NCBI GenBank assembly: GCA_965197825.1
Contig: CBDANW010000002.1
Location: 1,922,001 to 1,986,000, forward strand
DNA length: 64,000 bases
Source: CBDANW01 sp965197825
Lineage (GTDB): Bacteria; Acidobacteriota; Vicinamibacteria; Marinacidobacterales; DATDRI01
Direction of reading: 5' to 3'
Shown: positions 11,078-19,713 of the stretch, in pieces
Layout of the letters: every line of letters starts with the position of its first letter
How positions within the stretch are numbered: the first letter of the stretch is position 1
Program-made: the position numbers and the translations under genes
Notes under the pieces: model-generated
Told to the model about the DNA's origin: nothing
Database searches by the model: none
Seen by the model: only the letters and a program-made list of their open reading frames with translations

Positions 11078-11377
11078 TCAACCCGCCCTTAGAACCGGCT
11101 TGGGTAGCTTCTCTACCCTGTTAGCCGCCAAGTGAAGGTCAACCGCCTTCTGAGCGTTCAGCCAGAATTCGGGCGTTGTCCTGAACGTCGAACCGAGTTT
11201 CAGAGCCATCTCCGCCGTCACCGACGTCCGACCGTTCACAAGCCTATTAACGACTTTGACATCACACCCGACGTGGTCGGCAAGTTGTTTCTGCGTCATA
11301 CCTAACGGAACTAGGAATTCCTCTTTGAGAATCTCCCCGGGGTTGGTCGGTTTGCGTTGCCTTCTTTTTCCATTCAT
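11078..11377 (-). CDS. higA: HigA-type antitoxin (XRE family)
   Basis: 99 residues. It has the HigA/VapI signature NPGEILKEEFLVPLGMTQ, a helix-turn-helix (KQLADHVGCDVKVVNRLVNG) and the typical TSVTAEMALKLGSTF and TPEFWLNAQKAVDL blocks. It follows higB by 10 bp, in the toxin-first order usual for HigBA. The protein should neutralise HigB and repress the operon. Confidence 0.93.
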   Translation of the reverse strand: MNGKRRQRKPTNPGEILKEEFLVPLGMTQKQLADHVGCDVKVVNRLVNGRTSVTAEMALKLGSTFRTTPEFWLNAQKAVDLHLAANRVEKLPKPVLRAG

Positions 11378-11387
11378 GACAGTTCTC

Positions 11388-11678
11388 TCAATGGTAATCT
11401 CGAATATCGACTTCTCGAGGACCGGCGCCCGTCCAGCGGAACACGACTCGCCACTGATCGTTGATCCTGATGCTGTGAAAGCCCCTGAGTTCCCCCTTTA
11501 GAGCCTCCAGCCGGTTTCCAGGCGGCGATGCAAGATCACTCAATTTCTCAGAATAATCCAGCATGTCGAGCTTCCTGGTAACCATTTTCGCGACACGAGC
11601 CCACCCTACCCGCTTGTTGATTCGGCCCTCCCGAAAGAACCTTTCTACGCTCCGCTTGGCGAAACTCTGGATCGCCAC
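11388..11678 (-). CDS. higB: HigB-type toxin (RelE superfamily)
   Basis: 96 residues from a GTG at 11678. It begins MAIQSFAKRSVERFF and has the conserved LDMLDYSEKLSDLASPPGN, LEALKGELRGFHSIRIN and QWRVVFRW blocks of ribosome-dependent HigB mRNA endonucleases (family knowledge). The frame is intact, unlike the toxins of two other TA loci in this window. A TATAAT lies only 6 bp before the start codon. Confidence 0.93.
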   Translation of the reverse strand: MAIQSFAKRSVERFFREGRINKRVGWARVAKMVTRKLDMLDYSEKLSDLASPPGNRLEALKGELRGFHSIRINDQWRVVFRWTGAGPREVDIRDYH

Positions 11679-11684
11679 AGGGGC

Positions 11685-11714
11685 ATTATACCACGACTAG
11701 GTATACCCAGTAAA
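11685..11714 (-). promoter_or_regulatory. Putative higBA promoter with leaderless start
   Basis: Read on the minus strand, TATAAT occupies 11690-11685 and a weak TTTACT lies 18 bp upstream (11714-11709). The GTG of higB begins at 11678, so the expected transcription start falls on or next to the start codon. Confidence 0.45.
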
Positions 11715-11859
11715 GGTAAGCTTCGGTTGTAGCCGATTCCTCACGAACGCCCGCGCCACCCGCCGTTCGAATCATTGCGCACGTAGTTCACATCGAACAC
11801 GCTGACGAAGGCGGGCCTTACCTGCAGATCTCGTCTAACTCTCCTAGCGGAGAGAACGG

Positions 11860-12102
11860 ATGCTGCAAGTCTACATCCTTCAGAGTCTGAAGGATCCTAC
11901 GCAGTATTATGTGGGCTCAACAACGCACCTCGACACACGGATCCGCAAACACAACGAAGGTGGATCTCCACACACTTCGCAATTTCGTCCCTGGAGGCTT
12001 GCGGTTTCCATTCGTTTTAGGGACGACGCACGAGCTCGCCAGTTCGAACGGTACTTGAAATCACCCTCCGGACGAGCTTTCAGCGCAAGGCAGTTCCGAT
12101 GA
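11860..12102 (+). CDS. GIY-YIG nuclease family protein
   Basis: 80 residues. VYILQSLKDPTQYYVGST matches the GIY-YIG motif, followed by the helix with the conserved Arg (LDTRIRKHNEGG) and RARQFERYLKSPSGRAF near the C-terminus. This is the small stand-alone, Slx1/UPF0213-like version found widely in bacteria, often near TA and mobile genes. The substrate is unknown. Confidence 0.88.
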   Translation: MLQVYILQSLKDPTQYYVGSTTHLDTRIRKHNEGGSPHTSQFRPWRLAVSIRFRDDARARQFERYLKSPSGRAFSARQFR

Positions 12103-12207
12103 TTCCGACACTCTCGGCCGGCTCCGAGATTCCTCGCGCTTCTCCTGTTATAATATATTAGAACAGTCCCAGATACCTTATTACTTCTTCATCTAGGAAT
12201 TAGCAAT

Positions 12208-12342
12208 ATGGTGAGAAAAGCAAGAAGGATCAAGCGCACGCTCAGCTCGGCGGCGCGTCGAAAGTACCGCGAGAACCGGACTGTGCGTCTACGCGAAACG
12301 TCTCGAAGAGGGAAAGTTCGCATGCCTGTGGTCCAGCGGTGA
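12208..12342 (+). CDS. Very basic 44-residue ORF, unknown
   Basis: A short frame (MVRKARRIKRTLSS, then AARRKYRENRTVRLRE) with about one third Arg/Lys. An extended -10 (TGTTATAAT, 12146-12154) lies about 55 bp upstream. It overlaps the start of an IS66 tnpB remnant in another frame and could be chance or a junction product. No family is recognised. Confidence 0.25.
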   Translation: MVRKARRIKRTLSSAARRKYRENRTVRLRETSRRGKVRMPVVQR

Positions 12343-12472
12343 CGGCGAGCCAGTGCGACTGACGACGACAGAGTTGTCGTTGTTTCTGGAGGGGAGCCGG
12401 TTGGTCGGAAAAATATCTTTGTCACCTCCTGAAATGAAATATTTTTCACTTGCCGTGAGATCGTCTCTATGA
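12275..12472 (+). pseudogene. tnpB: IS66 TnpB C-terminal fragment
   Basis: The frame reads TGLCVYAKRLEEGKF, LTTTELSLFLEGSRLVGK and on to TGA at 12470-12472. This matches the last third of TnpB; upstream sequence does not continue the family. It precedes tnpC by 14 bp in the classical IS66 order, so the 5' part of this second element (tnpA and most of tnpB) has been deleted. Confidence 0.75.
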
Positions 12473-12486
12473 TCTAATCGTATTCC

Positions 12487-14004
12487 GTGGTTCGCATAAA
12501 AAACGAACACGACCTCGAAACACTCCGCCAGATAGCTCTCCTCGTTGATAACGAGAACCAGCGCCTCGTCAATGAAAACGTTCGTCTGCGAGTGGAACTG
12601 GCGAGACTCCATGGTGTGCCGGAAACGGAGCAACTTGAACTGTCGGTTCTCAAGCAACTACAGGAAAAGCGAGAGAGCATTTTCCGCATCGACGAAAAGC
12701 GGACCCGGAAGAAAACGAAGGCTAAAAAGAACAAGAAGAAAGGGCACGGCCCGCGCGAACAGCCTCATCTTCCCGTGGTCGACAAAGTAATCGAACTCGC
12801 CGAGACAGAGAAAAAGTGCTCGGTGTGCGACGGCGAGCTGGGCGAGATGGCGGGTCAATACGAGGAATCGGAAGTGGTGACGGTGGTGAAGCGGAGCTTC
12901 GTCATCGAACGGCATTTGCGGAAAAAGTACCGCTGCCGATGTAACGCGAACGTCGTCACCGCACCGGCGGCGACGAAGCTTCAGCCCGGAGGCCGCTACT
13001 CGGTGGAGTTCGCGACCGAAGTGGCCATCAGCAAGTACCTGGACCATATGCCTCTCGAGCGCCAGGTTCGGATGATGCGCCGCGAAGGGCTAGATATCGA
13101 CAGCCAGACGCTGTGGGACCAGCTGAACGTACTGGCACGTCATCTGAATCCGGTGTACGACGCTCTGGGAGAGAAGGTTTTGGAGTCACCCGTCATCCAC
13201 GCCGACGAAACGCGGTGGCCTCTGATGGGCTCGATGAAGAAGTCGGCGGGCACGGTGTGGGGCGTTTCGAGTCCGGACATCGCGTACTACCGAATGCTGC
13301 CGACGAAATCGACGGAAGATGGCCAAAAGGTGCTGGGGACCTACTCCGGCATCGCGGTTGTGGACGGCTACGCGGTGTACGAGGTGCTAGCTCGTGCCGG
13401 TCCAGACGGCTACGCGGCTCGTGCCGGTCCACAGTTTCGTCTCGCCCACTGCTGGGCGCACGTGAAAAGAAAGTTCGACGAAGCCAGCGAGCACTACCCG
13501 CAAGCTTGCTCCGAAGTGCTTCGTTTGATCGGAGAGCTGTACGAAGTCGAACGCGAGGTCCCGGGTCCGTTTCCCGGCGATGAAAAAGCTCAGAAACTGA
13601 GACTTCGTTTACGCAAGCAACGTTCGCAGCGGATCTTGAAAGCGATTCGGCAATGGGGCAAGAGCCAAAGAAGATTGCCGCGAAGCGACTTCGGCAAGGC
13701 GGTCCGCTACATGCTGGAGAGATGGGAGACACTCACGCTGTTCGCCGAAAACCCTCTCGTCTGGCTTGACAACAATCACGCCGAGCGCGCCCTGAGGGAA
13801 CCTGTCGTCGGTCGCAAAAATCACTACGGCAGTCGAACGAAACGCGGAACCGACGTCGCAGCGCTGTTCTACACCCTGTGCGAGACCGCGAAGCTTCAGA
13901 ACGTCGACCCCAGGGCCTACATGCTCGAAGCGGCCTACGCCGCCATCAACCAGCCAGGAACCGTGTTACTCCCCGACGCCCTACGCGACAACTCCGCTGC
14001 GTAG
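12487..14004 (+). CDS. tnpC: IS66-family transposase TnpC (second, different element)
   Basis: 505 residues from GTG 12487, a full-length IS66 transposase. It has an N-terminal coiled coil (about residues 10-65), a Lys-rich linker, a Cys zinc-finger region (KKCSVCDGELGE), the catalytic HADETRWPLMG (about 240) and the C-terminal WLDNNHAERALREPVVGRKN. Around residues 299-313 a short in-frame duplication (ARAGPDGYA/ARAGPQ, DNA repeat GCTCGTGCCGGTCCA) is present. The protein differs strongly from the TnpC of copies A and B. Transposition capacity is doubtful because tnpB is truncated. Confidence 0.95.
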   Translation: MVRIKNEHDLETLRQIALLVDNENQRLVNENVRLRVELARLHGVPETEQLELSVLKQLQEKRESIFRIDEKRTRKKTKAKKNKKKGHGPREQPHLPVVDKVIELAETEKKCSVCDGELGEMAGQYEESEVVTVVKRSFVIERHLRKKYRCRCNANVVTAPAATKLQPGGRYSVEFATEVAISKYLDHMPLERQVRMMRREGLDIDSQTLWDQLNVLARHLNPVYDALGEKVLESPVIHADETRWPLMGSMKKSAGTVWGVSSPDIAYYRMLPTKSTEDGQKVLGTYSGIAVVDGYAVYEVLARAGPDGYAARAGPQFRLAHCWAHVKRKFDEASEHYPQACSEVLRLIGELYEVEREVPGPFPGDEKAQKLRLRLRKQRSQRILKAIRQWGKSQRRLPRSDFGKAVRYMLERWETLTLFAENPLVWLDNNHAERALREPVVGRKNHYGSRTKRGTDVAALFYTLCETAKLQNVDPRAYMLEAAYAAINQPGTVLLPDALRDNSAA

Positions 14005-14118
14005 CTTCTCCTCCGAATCGCGACGTTCCAACCCGCTCCAGTGGGGCACGGCGAGGAGTTACCACTGCGTCACTACCCCCCAACGGTGCTATATTCCGCC
14101 ACGAAGGAGGGTCGCGCC

Positions 14119-14238
14119 ATGAAGTTCCTAATGCATTTTTTCATTCCTATTTCTGTGGCTGTCGCCTTAGCTGCTTGTGCCCCTTCCGCAAGGTCGCCGA
14201 GCTCCACGTCGCGTAGCTGGCATTTCGACCCTTCGTAG
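14119..14238 (+). CDS. Small predicted lipoprotein (39 aa)
   Basis: The ATG at 14119 is preceded by AAGGAGGG. The peptide MKFLMHFFIPISVAVALAAC has a charged start, a hydrophobic stretch and a lipobox (LAAC), then a short Ser/Pro-rich tail. After lipidation only about 19 residues would remain, reminiscent of entericidin-like small lipoproteins. It follows the IS66 remnant and may be cut short by rearrangement, since many longer lipoproteins start this way. Confidence 0.5.
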   Translation: MKFLMHFFIPISVAVALAACAPSARSPSSTSRSWHFDPS

Positions 14239-14313
14239 CTCGAGAACTGAGGACCTGGGCTTCATGTTCTGGTGATCGACTCGAGCGAGATCTCTAGGCA
14301 GGAGCTACAGCTT

Positions 14314-15440
14314 TCATGGCTCGATTTTCATTCGAAGGAGAACGTCGCGGAATCGGGGATGCGCGCGAAGCTCGTCGAAGACGGGCATCCAGTGGAAGGT
14401 CGTGACCGGGCTTTTCTCCTGGTAGCCCTTTTCCAGCATGTCGAAGGCGTCTTCGGCGCAACCGAGTCCCGTGTAGATCCAGGCACGAAATACGGGCGAG
14501 ACATATTCGTTTCGAGCCCGATCGGACAGCTCCTCCAGCACTTCTTCCGCTTTCTCACGAAGCCCCGCTCGCCCATAGCCCCAACCGAGAAATCCAAGGT
14601 ACCACGAGGCTCGTCCTGCCAGCAGGGCTGCCTCTTCCAAGGTGCGGACGGCCTGGTCGTGTTGCCCGGAAGTAGCATAGGCTCCGCCGACACAGAAGAG
14701 CGCGTGCGTCGAATTCTCGTCCATATCGAACACCTTCTGGAACTCGAGGAGCGATGCCTCCAGATTACCAGTGACCAGGAGAGTCTCTCCCGCGAGAGTA
14801 TTGACGTAGGGGGAGAGCGGATCCAGTTCTTGAGCGCGTCGCATCATCGTGAGCGCTTCGTTGCTGCGCCCCACGCAACACAGCAAGAAGTTGTACCAGC
14901 AGTAAGCAAGGACGTAGCTCGGATTGATCTCCAGAGCGCGGAGAAACTCTCGCTCGGCGTCCTCCCAGTCCCAGTCGAACAGGAATCGGACGTAGGCTAG
15001 CGCGGCGTGGGCTTCCGCGAGGCCATCGTCGATGCCCAAGGCCCGCTCGACCGCCGCGCGGGCCTTGGAGGAAGCGAGTCCCGGCTCCACTCCGTAGACA
15101 CCGAGGCTGTTGTGCGCGTCGGCGATGCCGGCGTGGGCGAGGGCATACGAGGGATCCCTTTCCGCCGCTTTCTCGAAGAAATGAGCCGCTTTTTGCAGGG
15201 AGTCCTTGTCGCGCTTGTACCAGTTGTGCTGGCCCTTCAGGAAGAGCTGGTACGCCTCGACGTCATCGGTGTGACGTTGCCTGTACGCCACGCGCTTGGC
15301 GGCGAGAAGCTTCGGCCGCAAAGCATTCACGATACTCGTCGAGATTTCGTCCTGGATGGCGAAAACGTCCTCCATTTCCCGGTCATAGCGCTCCGACCAG
15401 ACGTGGTAGCCGTCGTCGACGTTGATCAGCTGGAGAAACG
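14314..15440 (-). pseudogene. TPR effector protein, 5'-truncated
   Basis: The intact frame (353 residues from ATG 15375) continues upstream as QLINVDDGYHVWSERYDRE to about 15440, where homology stops. That segment and the following MEDVFAIQDEISTSIV are the conserved linker before the TPR region in Acidobacteriota transcription factor or kinase fusions. About eight TPR-like repeats follow. The N-terminal DNA-binding or kinase domain is missing. Just beyond the break lies TTCTTTGACAGG (about 15463), the same 12 bases found at the IS256 end at 8.73 kb, so an IS event may have removed the 5' part. Confidence 0.7.
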
Positions 15441-15514
15441 CTCGCTGAATTCACGGTTCTTTGACAGGGACTCACTCTGAGACGTTAGAACGAGACCCAA
15501 GTCCGGTTGTCTTG

Positions 15515-15523
15515 TGCTATACT
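15515..15523 (+). promoter_or_regulatory. Extended -10 promoter for rhlE
   Basis: TG-C-TATACT forms an extended -10 element; no clear -35 is seen. It leaves a leader of about 140 nt before rhlE, long enough for post-transcriptional control as known for some cold-inducible helicase genes. Confidence 0.45.
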
Positions 15524-15671
15524 GACTTCGGTCTCGACGCAAACCGATCTGTTCGAGCCTCGTCCGCGGTAACCCTTCCGGCTATCCCCGAACGTCAACC
15601 CAACAAAGATTCTGCCTAGATCGGCCCGGTGTATTCACCGTTGGTTAGGCCGTTTTAGGAGTACTACAATT

Positions 15672-16982
15672 ATGTCTTTCGAAGAACTAGGCCTGTCGGC
15701 CGAACTTCTACGAGCAGTCGCCGAACAAGGGTATTCGATCCCGACGCCGGTGCAGCGGCTCGCGATCCCTCCCATCCTGAAAGGCCGCGACGTCATGGCT
15801 CGCGCCCAAACGGGCACGGGCAAGACCGCGGGGTTCACCCTGCCGTTGCTGCAACGGCTCACCAGCGCGGCTCGCAACTCGAGAAAACAGAAGGTCCGCA
15901 CGTTGATCCTTACGCCGACGCGCGAGCTCGCGGCACAGGTTCGCGAGAGCGTCCGATCCTACGGGCGGTACCTCCGTTTGAGCTCGGCGGTGGTATTCGG
16001 CGGTGTCGGATTTCGCCCGCAAGTCCAGGCGATACAGAAAGGCGTCGACGTTCTCGTGGCCACCCCCGGGCGGCTTTTGGACCACCTTAGCCAACAAACC
16101 ATCGACCTTTCCCACGTCGAGATCCTCGTCCTCGATGAGGCCGATCGCATGTTGGACATGGGCTTCATCCACGACATTCGCAGAATTCTCGCTTTCCTCC
16201 CGAAAACGCGTCAAAACTTGCTGTTCTCGGCGACGCTGTCGCCGGAGATTCAGAAGCTCGCGGACAAGCTTCTCGACTCGCCGAGCCGGATTGAGATCGA
16301 ATCCCAAAATCCGACCGTGGATCGAATCGCGCAGCTCGTGCACCACGTGGATCGACAACGAAAAACCGCATTGCTCTCGCATCGGATCGTGTCCGAGAAG
16401 TGGAAGCAAGTCCTGGTCTTCACGCGCACGAAACGCGGCGCCGACCGCCTGACAAGAAAACTGCTTCAAGATCGCATCGTCACCGTCGCCATCCACAGCG
16501 ACAAGACCCAGGGCGCCCGCACCCGTGCGCTCGCCGATTTCAAGCGTGGCGTAATCCGAGTGCTCGTCGCCACGGACATCGCGGCCCGAGGTCTCGATAT
16601 CGAGCAGTTGCCGTACGTCGTGAATTTCGAGCTTCCGGATGTTCCCCAGGATTACATCCACCGTATCGGACGCACCGGTCGTGCCGGGATGGAAGGCCAA
16701 GCGATCTCGCTGGTTTCGAACGAGGAGCAGAAGCTTCTCGAGGGGATCGAACGGCTGCTCAAACGGGGCCTGCCGAAAGCGATCGTTTCGGGCTTCGAGC
16801 CGACTCCTGGCCGCCGTTCCGAATCGCGTCCGCGCCTCGCCAGACTGAGAAGAGACGCCGCGCCTCGAAGAGAGCGACCGAACAGGCCTCCGCGGGGCGC
16901 CACTCGCCGAAAGAAAGTCAACGGATCGGTCGCCCGACCGGCGGCTCGGCGCAGATCAAAGACCTATCGGCGCGACCCCTAA
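15672..16982 (+). CDS. rhlE: DEAD-box ATP-dependent RNA helicase (RhlE type)
   Basis: 436 residues, with GGAG 8-9 nt before the ATG. Helicase motifs appear in order: F3 and Q27-S/IPTPVQ region, AQTGTGKT (45-52), PTRELAAQV (82-90), DEAD (155-158), SAT (186-188), VATDIAARGLDIE and HRIGRTGRAG. The C-terminal 70 residues are Arg/Pro-rich and basic, as expected for an RNA-binding tail in RhlE. Such enzymes unwind structured RNA in ribosome assembly and mRNA decay. The gene ends against the convergent unknown gene (stops overlap). Confidence 0.95.
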   Translation: MSFEELGLSAELLRAVAEQGYSIPTPVQRLAIPPILKGRDVMARAQTGTGKTAGFTLPLLQRLTSAARNSRKQKVRTLILTPTRELAAQVRESVRSYGRYLRLSSAVVFGGVGFRPQVQAIQKGVDVLVATPGRLLDHLSQQTIDLSHVEILVLDEADRMLDMGFIHDIRRILAFLPKTRQNLLFSATLSPEIQKLADKLLDSPSRIEIESQNPTVDRIAQLVHHVDRQRKTALLSHRIVSEKWKQVLVFTRTKRGADRLTRKLLQDRIVTVAIHSDKTQGARTRALADFKRGVIRVLVATDIAARGLDIEQLPYVVNFELPDVPQDYIHRIGRTGRAGMEGQAISLVSNEEQKLLEGIERLLKRGLPKAIVSGFEPTPGRRSESRPRLARLRRDAAPRRERPNRPPRGATRRKKVNGSVARPAARRRSKTYRRDP

Positions 16983-17302
16983 GGTTTGATGTTGGGCCAC
17001 GGGCGAAGATTCGATGTTCTTTTTTCTTGCGAATCCCGATACTCGGCGAGCTCGGCGTCGGTGACCTTCATGCTAGACGCCGTGTTCTCGTCACCGTGAG
17101 CCTGGAGCTCGTTCTCGAGCTTCAGAAAACAGATCGCGGGCGCGTCCTGGTAGCGGACACGGTCCATGAGAAAAGCTCGGTTGGCGATGGACAACGCAAA
17201 ACTGCGAAATCCACCATCGGGCTGGCTGACACGCAGCCTGTAGACCCGAGAGGTCTCGGTGACCGTGAAGCCAACGTATTCGGATTTCGGCGTGGTGGCC
17301 AT
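16979..17302 (-). CDS. Hypothetical protein
   Basis: 107 residues beginning MATTPKSEYVGFTVTETSR. The first part reads like a small beta-rich domain (VYRLRVSQPDGGFRSFALSI), followed by a charged helix (DAPAICFLKLENELQ). No family is recognised. The start is preceded by a GAGGAGA motif on the minus strand. It is convergent with rhlE and shares its last 4 bp with it. Confidence 0.65.
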   Translation of the reverse strand: MATTPKSEYVGFTVTETSRVYRLRVSQPDGGFRSFALSIANRAFLMDRVRYQDAPAICFLKLENELQAHGDENTASSMKVTDAELAEYRDSQEKRTSNLRPWPNIKP

Positions 17303-17409
17303 GTCGTCTCCTCCTCGGCGAGTCGGGAGGGACGCTACCCCACGCGGCTCACGGTGAGCCCATCATATCAGGTTGCCCTCTTTATGACGTTTTCGTGATA
17401 AAATATCCT

Positions 17410-18672
17410 ATGCCGAAAAGAAAATCTCGCGGCCGCAAGGCCGTCTCAGGGCGGAAGACCGCCGCAACCAAACGCAAGACCACTCGCAAGAAAACCCCCA
17501 TAAAGGCCAAAAAAGCAGGCAAGAAGAGAGGGAGTGTCCGCGCCAAGCGGGGTGGTCCGGCGCGCAAGAGGCCGGCGAAGAGGTCCGCCAAGCGCCGCGT
17601 TCAGGTGGAAAAGGGCGCCCGGCGCAAGAAGCGAGGTAAGGCGGGCGCGTCGCGCCGCGTCCCCCTGTATCTGCTGTCGGTGGATCTGGAGAACGTGCGC
17701 TGCTTCGGGCCGTCGCAAACCTTGCGGCTTTCGACCGAGCGCGCACATCCGATTCCCTGGACGGTGATTTTCGGCGACAACGGGTCCGGAAAAACGACAC
17801 TTTTGCAGGCCGTGTGCGCCGTTGCCTCCACCTTGCAGGACCGCAAGGAAGTGCCATCGTTCATTCGTTACAACTGGTGGCCCAAACGCCGGCCGGCGAA
17901 GGCCGCGGTCGTCAGCACGAGCGTGTTGCTACGGCCGCGCGAGGTGGCCGAGTTCTCCGTGCGTTACGCTCCCGAGCGCCACCGTCAGAGTCCTCCGCCG
18001 CGCTGGGATTTCAACCGCGACGGAACGCTGAACTATTTCGGCTACGGCGCCTCCCGCCGCTACGGAAACACGGCGGATTCGGGGCGCAAGCCGTTGGAAT
18101 CCTCGGGCGACGAGAGCCTCTTCGTGGATGAGGCCGAGCTTCTCAACGCCGAGGAGTGGTTCGTGCAAATGAGCCACTTCGGCCCGGCACGCCGCCAGCT
18201 TCGCGAGGCTCGTGCCGCAAAGAAGGTCCGCGATCTGCTGAAATCAATCCTGCTCGACGTGACGGATATTCGTATCGCGTCGCATCAGGGGCGCGCGGGG
18301 GTCGAGTTCAAGACCCACTATGGGTGGGTCCCGCTGAAGGACCTCAGCATGGGCTACCGCACGCTGATCGCCTGGGTCGTCGACTTCGCACGCCGCCTCT
18401 ACGTCTTGAACCCGCGCAGCGCCAACCCGCTAGCCGGGCCGGCGGTGGTCTGCGTCGACGAGATCGACCTTCATCTGCACCAACGGTGGCAGCGCAATCT
18501 CATGAAATTCCTCTCGGAGGTATTTCCGAAAACGCAGTTCATCTGTACGGCGCACAACCGAACCGTGGCGCAAGCGGTTCCCCGCGATGCGAACCTCGTG
18601 CTCTTGCGGCGCAAGGGCGACCACGTCGAGATCCACAACCATGCTGCAGAGCTTATGGAAGGCGTGCGCTAG
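17410..18672 (+). CDS. AAA-family ATPase with histone H1-like basic N-terminal tail
   Basis: 420 residues from ATG 17410. Residues 1-83 are almost entirely Lys/Arg/Ala/Gly/Thr (MPKRKSRGRK, KRKTTRKKTPIKAKKAGKKR), like histone H1-type proteins. A single ATPase domain follows: LENVRCFGP start, Walker A GDNGSGKT (about 122-129), a signature-like LKDLSMGYRTLIAW, Walker B VVCVDEIDLHLH (about 346-357) and H-loop ICTAHN. This is the compact RecF/OLD-like ATPase without a TOPRIM domain. A TAAAAT hexamer ends 5 bp before the ATG, so the mRNA may be leaderless. No partner gene is evident downstream. A role in DNA binding is inferred. Confidence 0.85.
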   Translation: MPKRKSRGRKAVSGRKTAATKRKTTRKKTPIKAKKAGKKRGSVRAKRGGPARKRPAKRSAKRRVQVEKGARRKKRGKAGASRRVPLYLLSVDLENVRCFGPSQTLRLSTERAHPIPWTVIFGDNGSGKTTLLQAVCAVASTLQDRKEVPSFIRYNWWPKRRPAKAAVVSTSVLLRPREVAEFSVRYAPERHRQSPPPRWDFNRDGTLNYFGYGASRRYGNTADSGRKPLESSGDESLFVDEAELLNAEEWFVQMSHFGPARRQLREARAAKKVRDLLKSILLDVTDIRIASHQGRAGVEFKTHYGWVPLKDLSMGYRTLIAWVVDFARRLYVLNPRSANPLAGPAVVCVDEIDLHLHQRWQRNLMKFLSEVFPKTQFICTAHNRTVAQAVPRDANLVLLRRKGDHVEIHNHAAELMEGVR

Positions 18673-18723
18673 CTCGAGTAGCGTCGCGACTTGCGGAGGA
18701 TTTGGAGACATTCCGAAACGCGA

Positions 18724-19557
18724 TCACGGAAGGCGCGGTGAATCTGCCCCTTTCGGTGAAGAAGGTGGAATCTGCTTCTGCTTGGTCGCGATCACGGTGA
18801 CGTAGTAGATGGGCCGGCCATCGATCGCCAGCCGATGCCGGTACCGTCGATATGCCTCGATCCGAATCACCTCGTTGCGGCGGAGCTCCCGGAGTAGACG
18901 TGCGAAACCCGACTCATCCCGCTCGTAGAGGAAGTCTTCTTTGATGTTGAAGGCGAGCCAACCCGGAGTCGAGAGAAGTGAAAGAGCGGTAGCGAAGGCC
19001 TTGGGAGGGATGTCGCTAAAGCCCAGCGTCGCCACCGTCGTCAAGCAATTGAGCTCCCTGGAGACTAGCCGCCGGGCCGTTTCTTCCGGCAGATCCGTCA
19101 TGTTCGTGACCAGGTACTCTTGATAGATTCCTTTTCGGTCGCGCAGCGCCGCCGACCGGGCCTGCGGGATGATGTCGACGCCTACGATGGTCTTCACACC
19201 AAGGGTATGGAGCTCGTCGCCGACCATTCCGTTGCCGGCCCCCAAATCGAGTACCCTCAAATCCTCCGGCCTCTGACCGTGTTCTCGTATGACATCGGCA
19301 AGGAGTCGGCTCACCCGGAACGGAGAGCTGCATTTTAGACGGTCGTAGAAGAGTCCTTCGTAGAGTCCTGGGATTTCGTAGATGGAGCCGTAATCATGAA
19401 AGCGGATTCTCTTGCGGCTACCCTCCACGGTTACGACGCACCACTCCTCGTCCTGCGAAAGGCACCCGTCGCCGTTCGTCGGGAGCTGGATCGCCTCGAT
19501 GCTTGTTTCCATTGTCGAAAGCCGTTCCTTCCACACTGTCTCCGAGGTCGTTGTCAT
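18724..19557 (-). CDS. Class I SAM-dependent methyltransferase
   Basis: 277 residues with motif I VLDLGAGNGMVGDEL (about 102-116), the acidic end of beta-2 in IVGVDII, and TVATLGFSDIP followed by WLAFNIKEDFLY in the later strands. An AAAGGA lies about 12 nt before the ATG. The N-terminal 95 residues (with IYEIPGLYEGLFYDRL) look like a lid or substrate region as in small-molecule methyltransferases. The substrate cannot be told. The gene is intact and transcribed toward the AAA ATPase. Confidence 0.85.
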   Translation of the reverse strand: MTTTSETVWKERLSTMETSIEAIQLPTNGDGCLSQDEEWCVVTVEGSRKRIRFHDYGSIYEIPGLYEGLFYDRLKCSSPFRVSRLLADVIREHGQRPEDLRVLDLGAGNGMVGDELHTLGVKTIVGVDIIPQARSAALRDRKGIYQEYLVTNMTDLPEETARRLVSRELNCLTTVATLGFSDIPPKAFATALSLLSTPGWLAFNIKEDFLYERDESGFARLLRELRRNEVIRIEAYRRYRHRLAIDGRPIYYVTVIATKQKQIPPSSPKGADSPRLP

Positions 19558-19659
19558 GAAGCTTCGAGTTCCTTTCCGTTGGATGGAGCAAGAGTAGTTA
19601 AGGGAAACTTGTGACGATATATCGAAAACGTAAGGATTTGCAAACGCTCTCTGTGCGGC

Positions 19660-19692
19660 TTTTGATTGGGAATTATATACGTGAGTGCCAAC
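19660..19692. repeat. Left target duplication and inverted repeat of the IS1595 element
   Basis: TTTTGATT (19660-19667) is the left target copy. The inverted repeat starts GGGAATTATATACG at 19668 and is 25 bp long, matching the right end exactly. Confidence 0.93.
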
Positions 19693-19713
19693 TTCTGTGG
19701 TATAATGGTCCCC

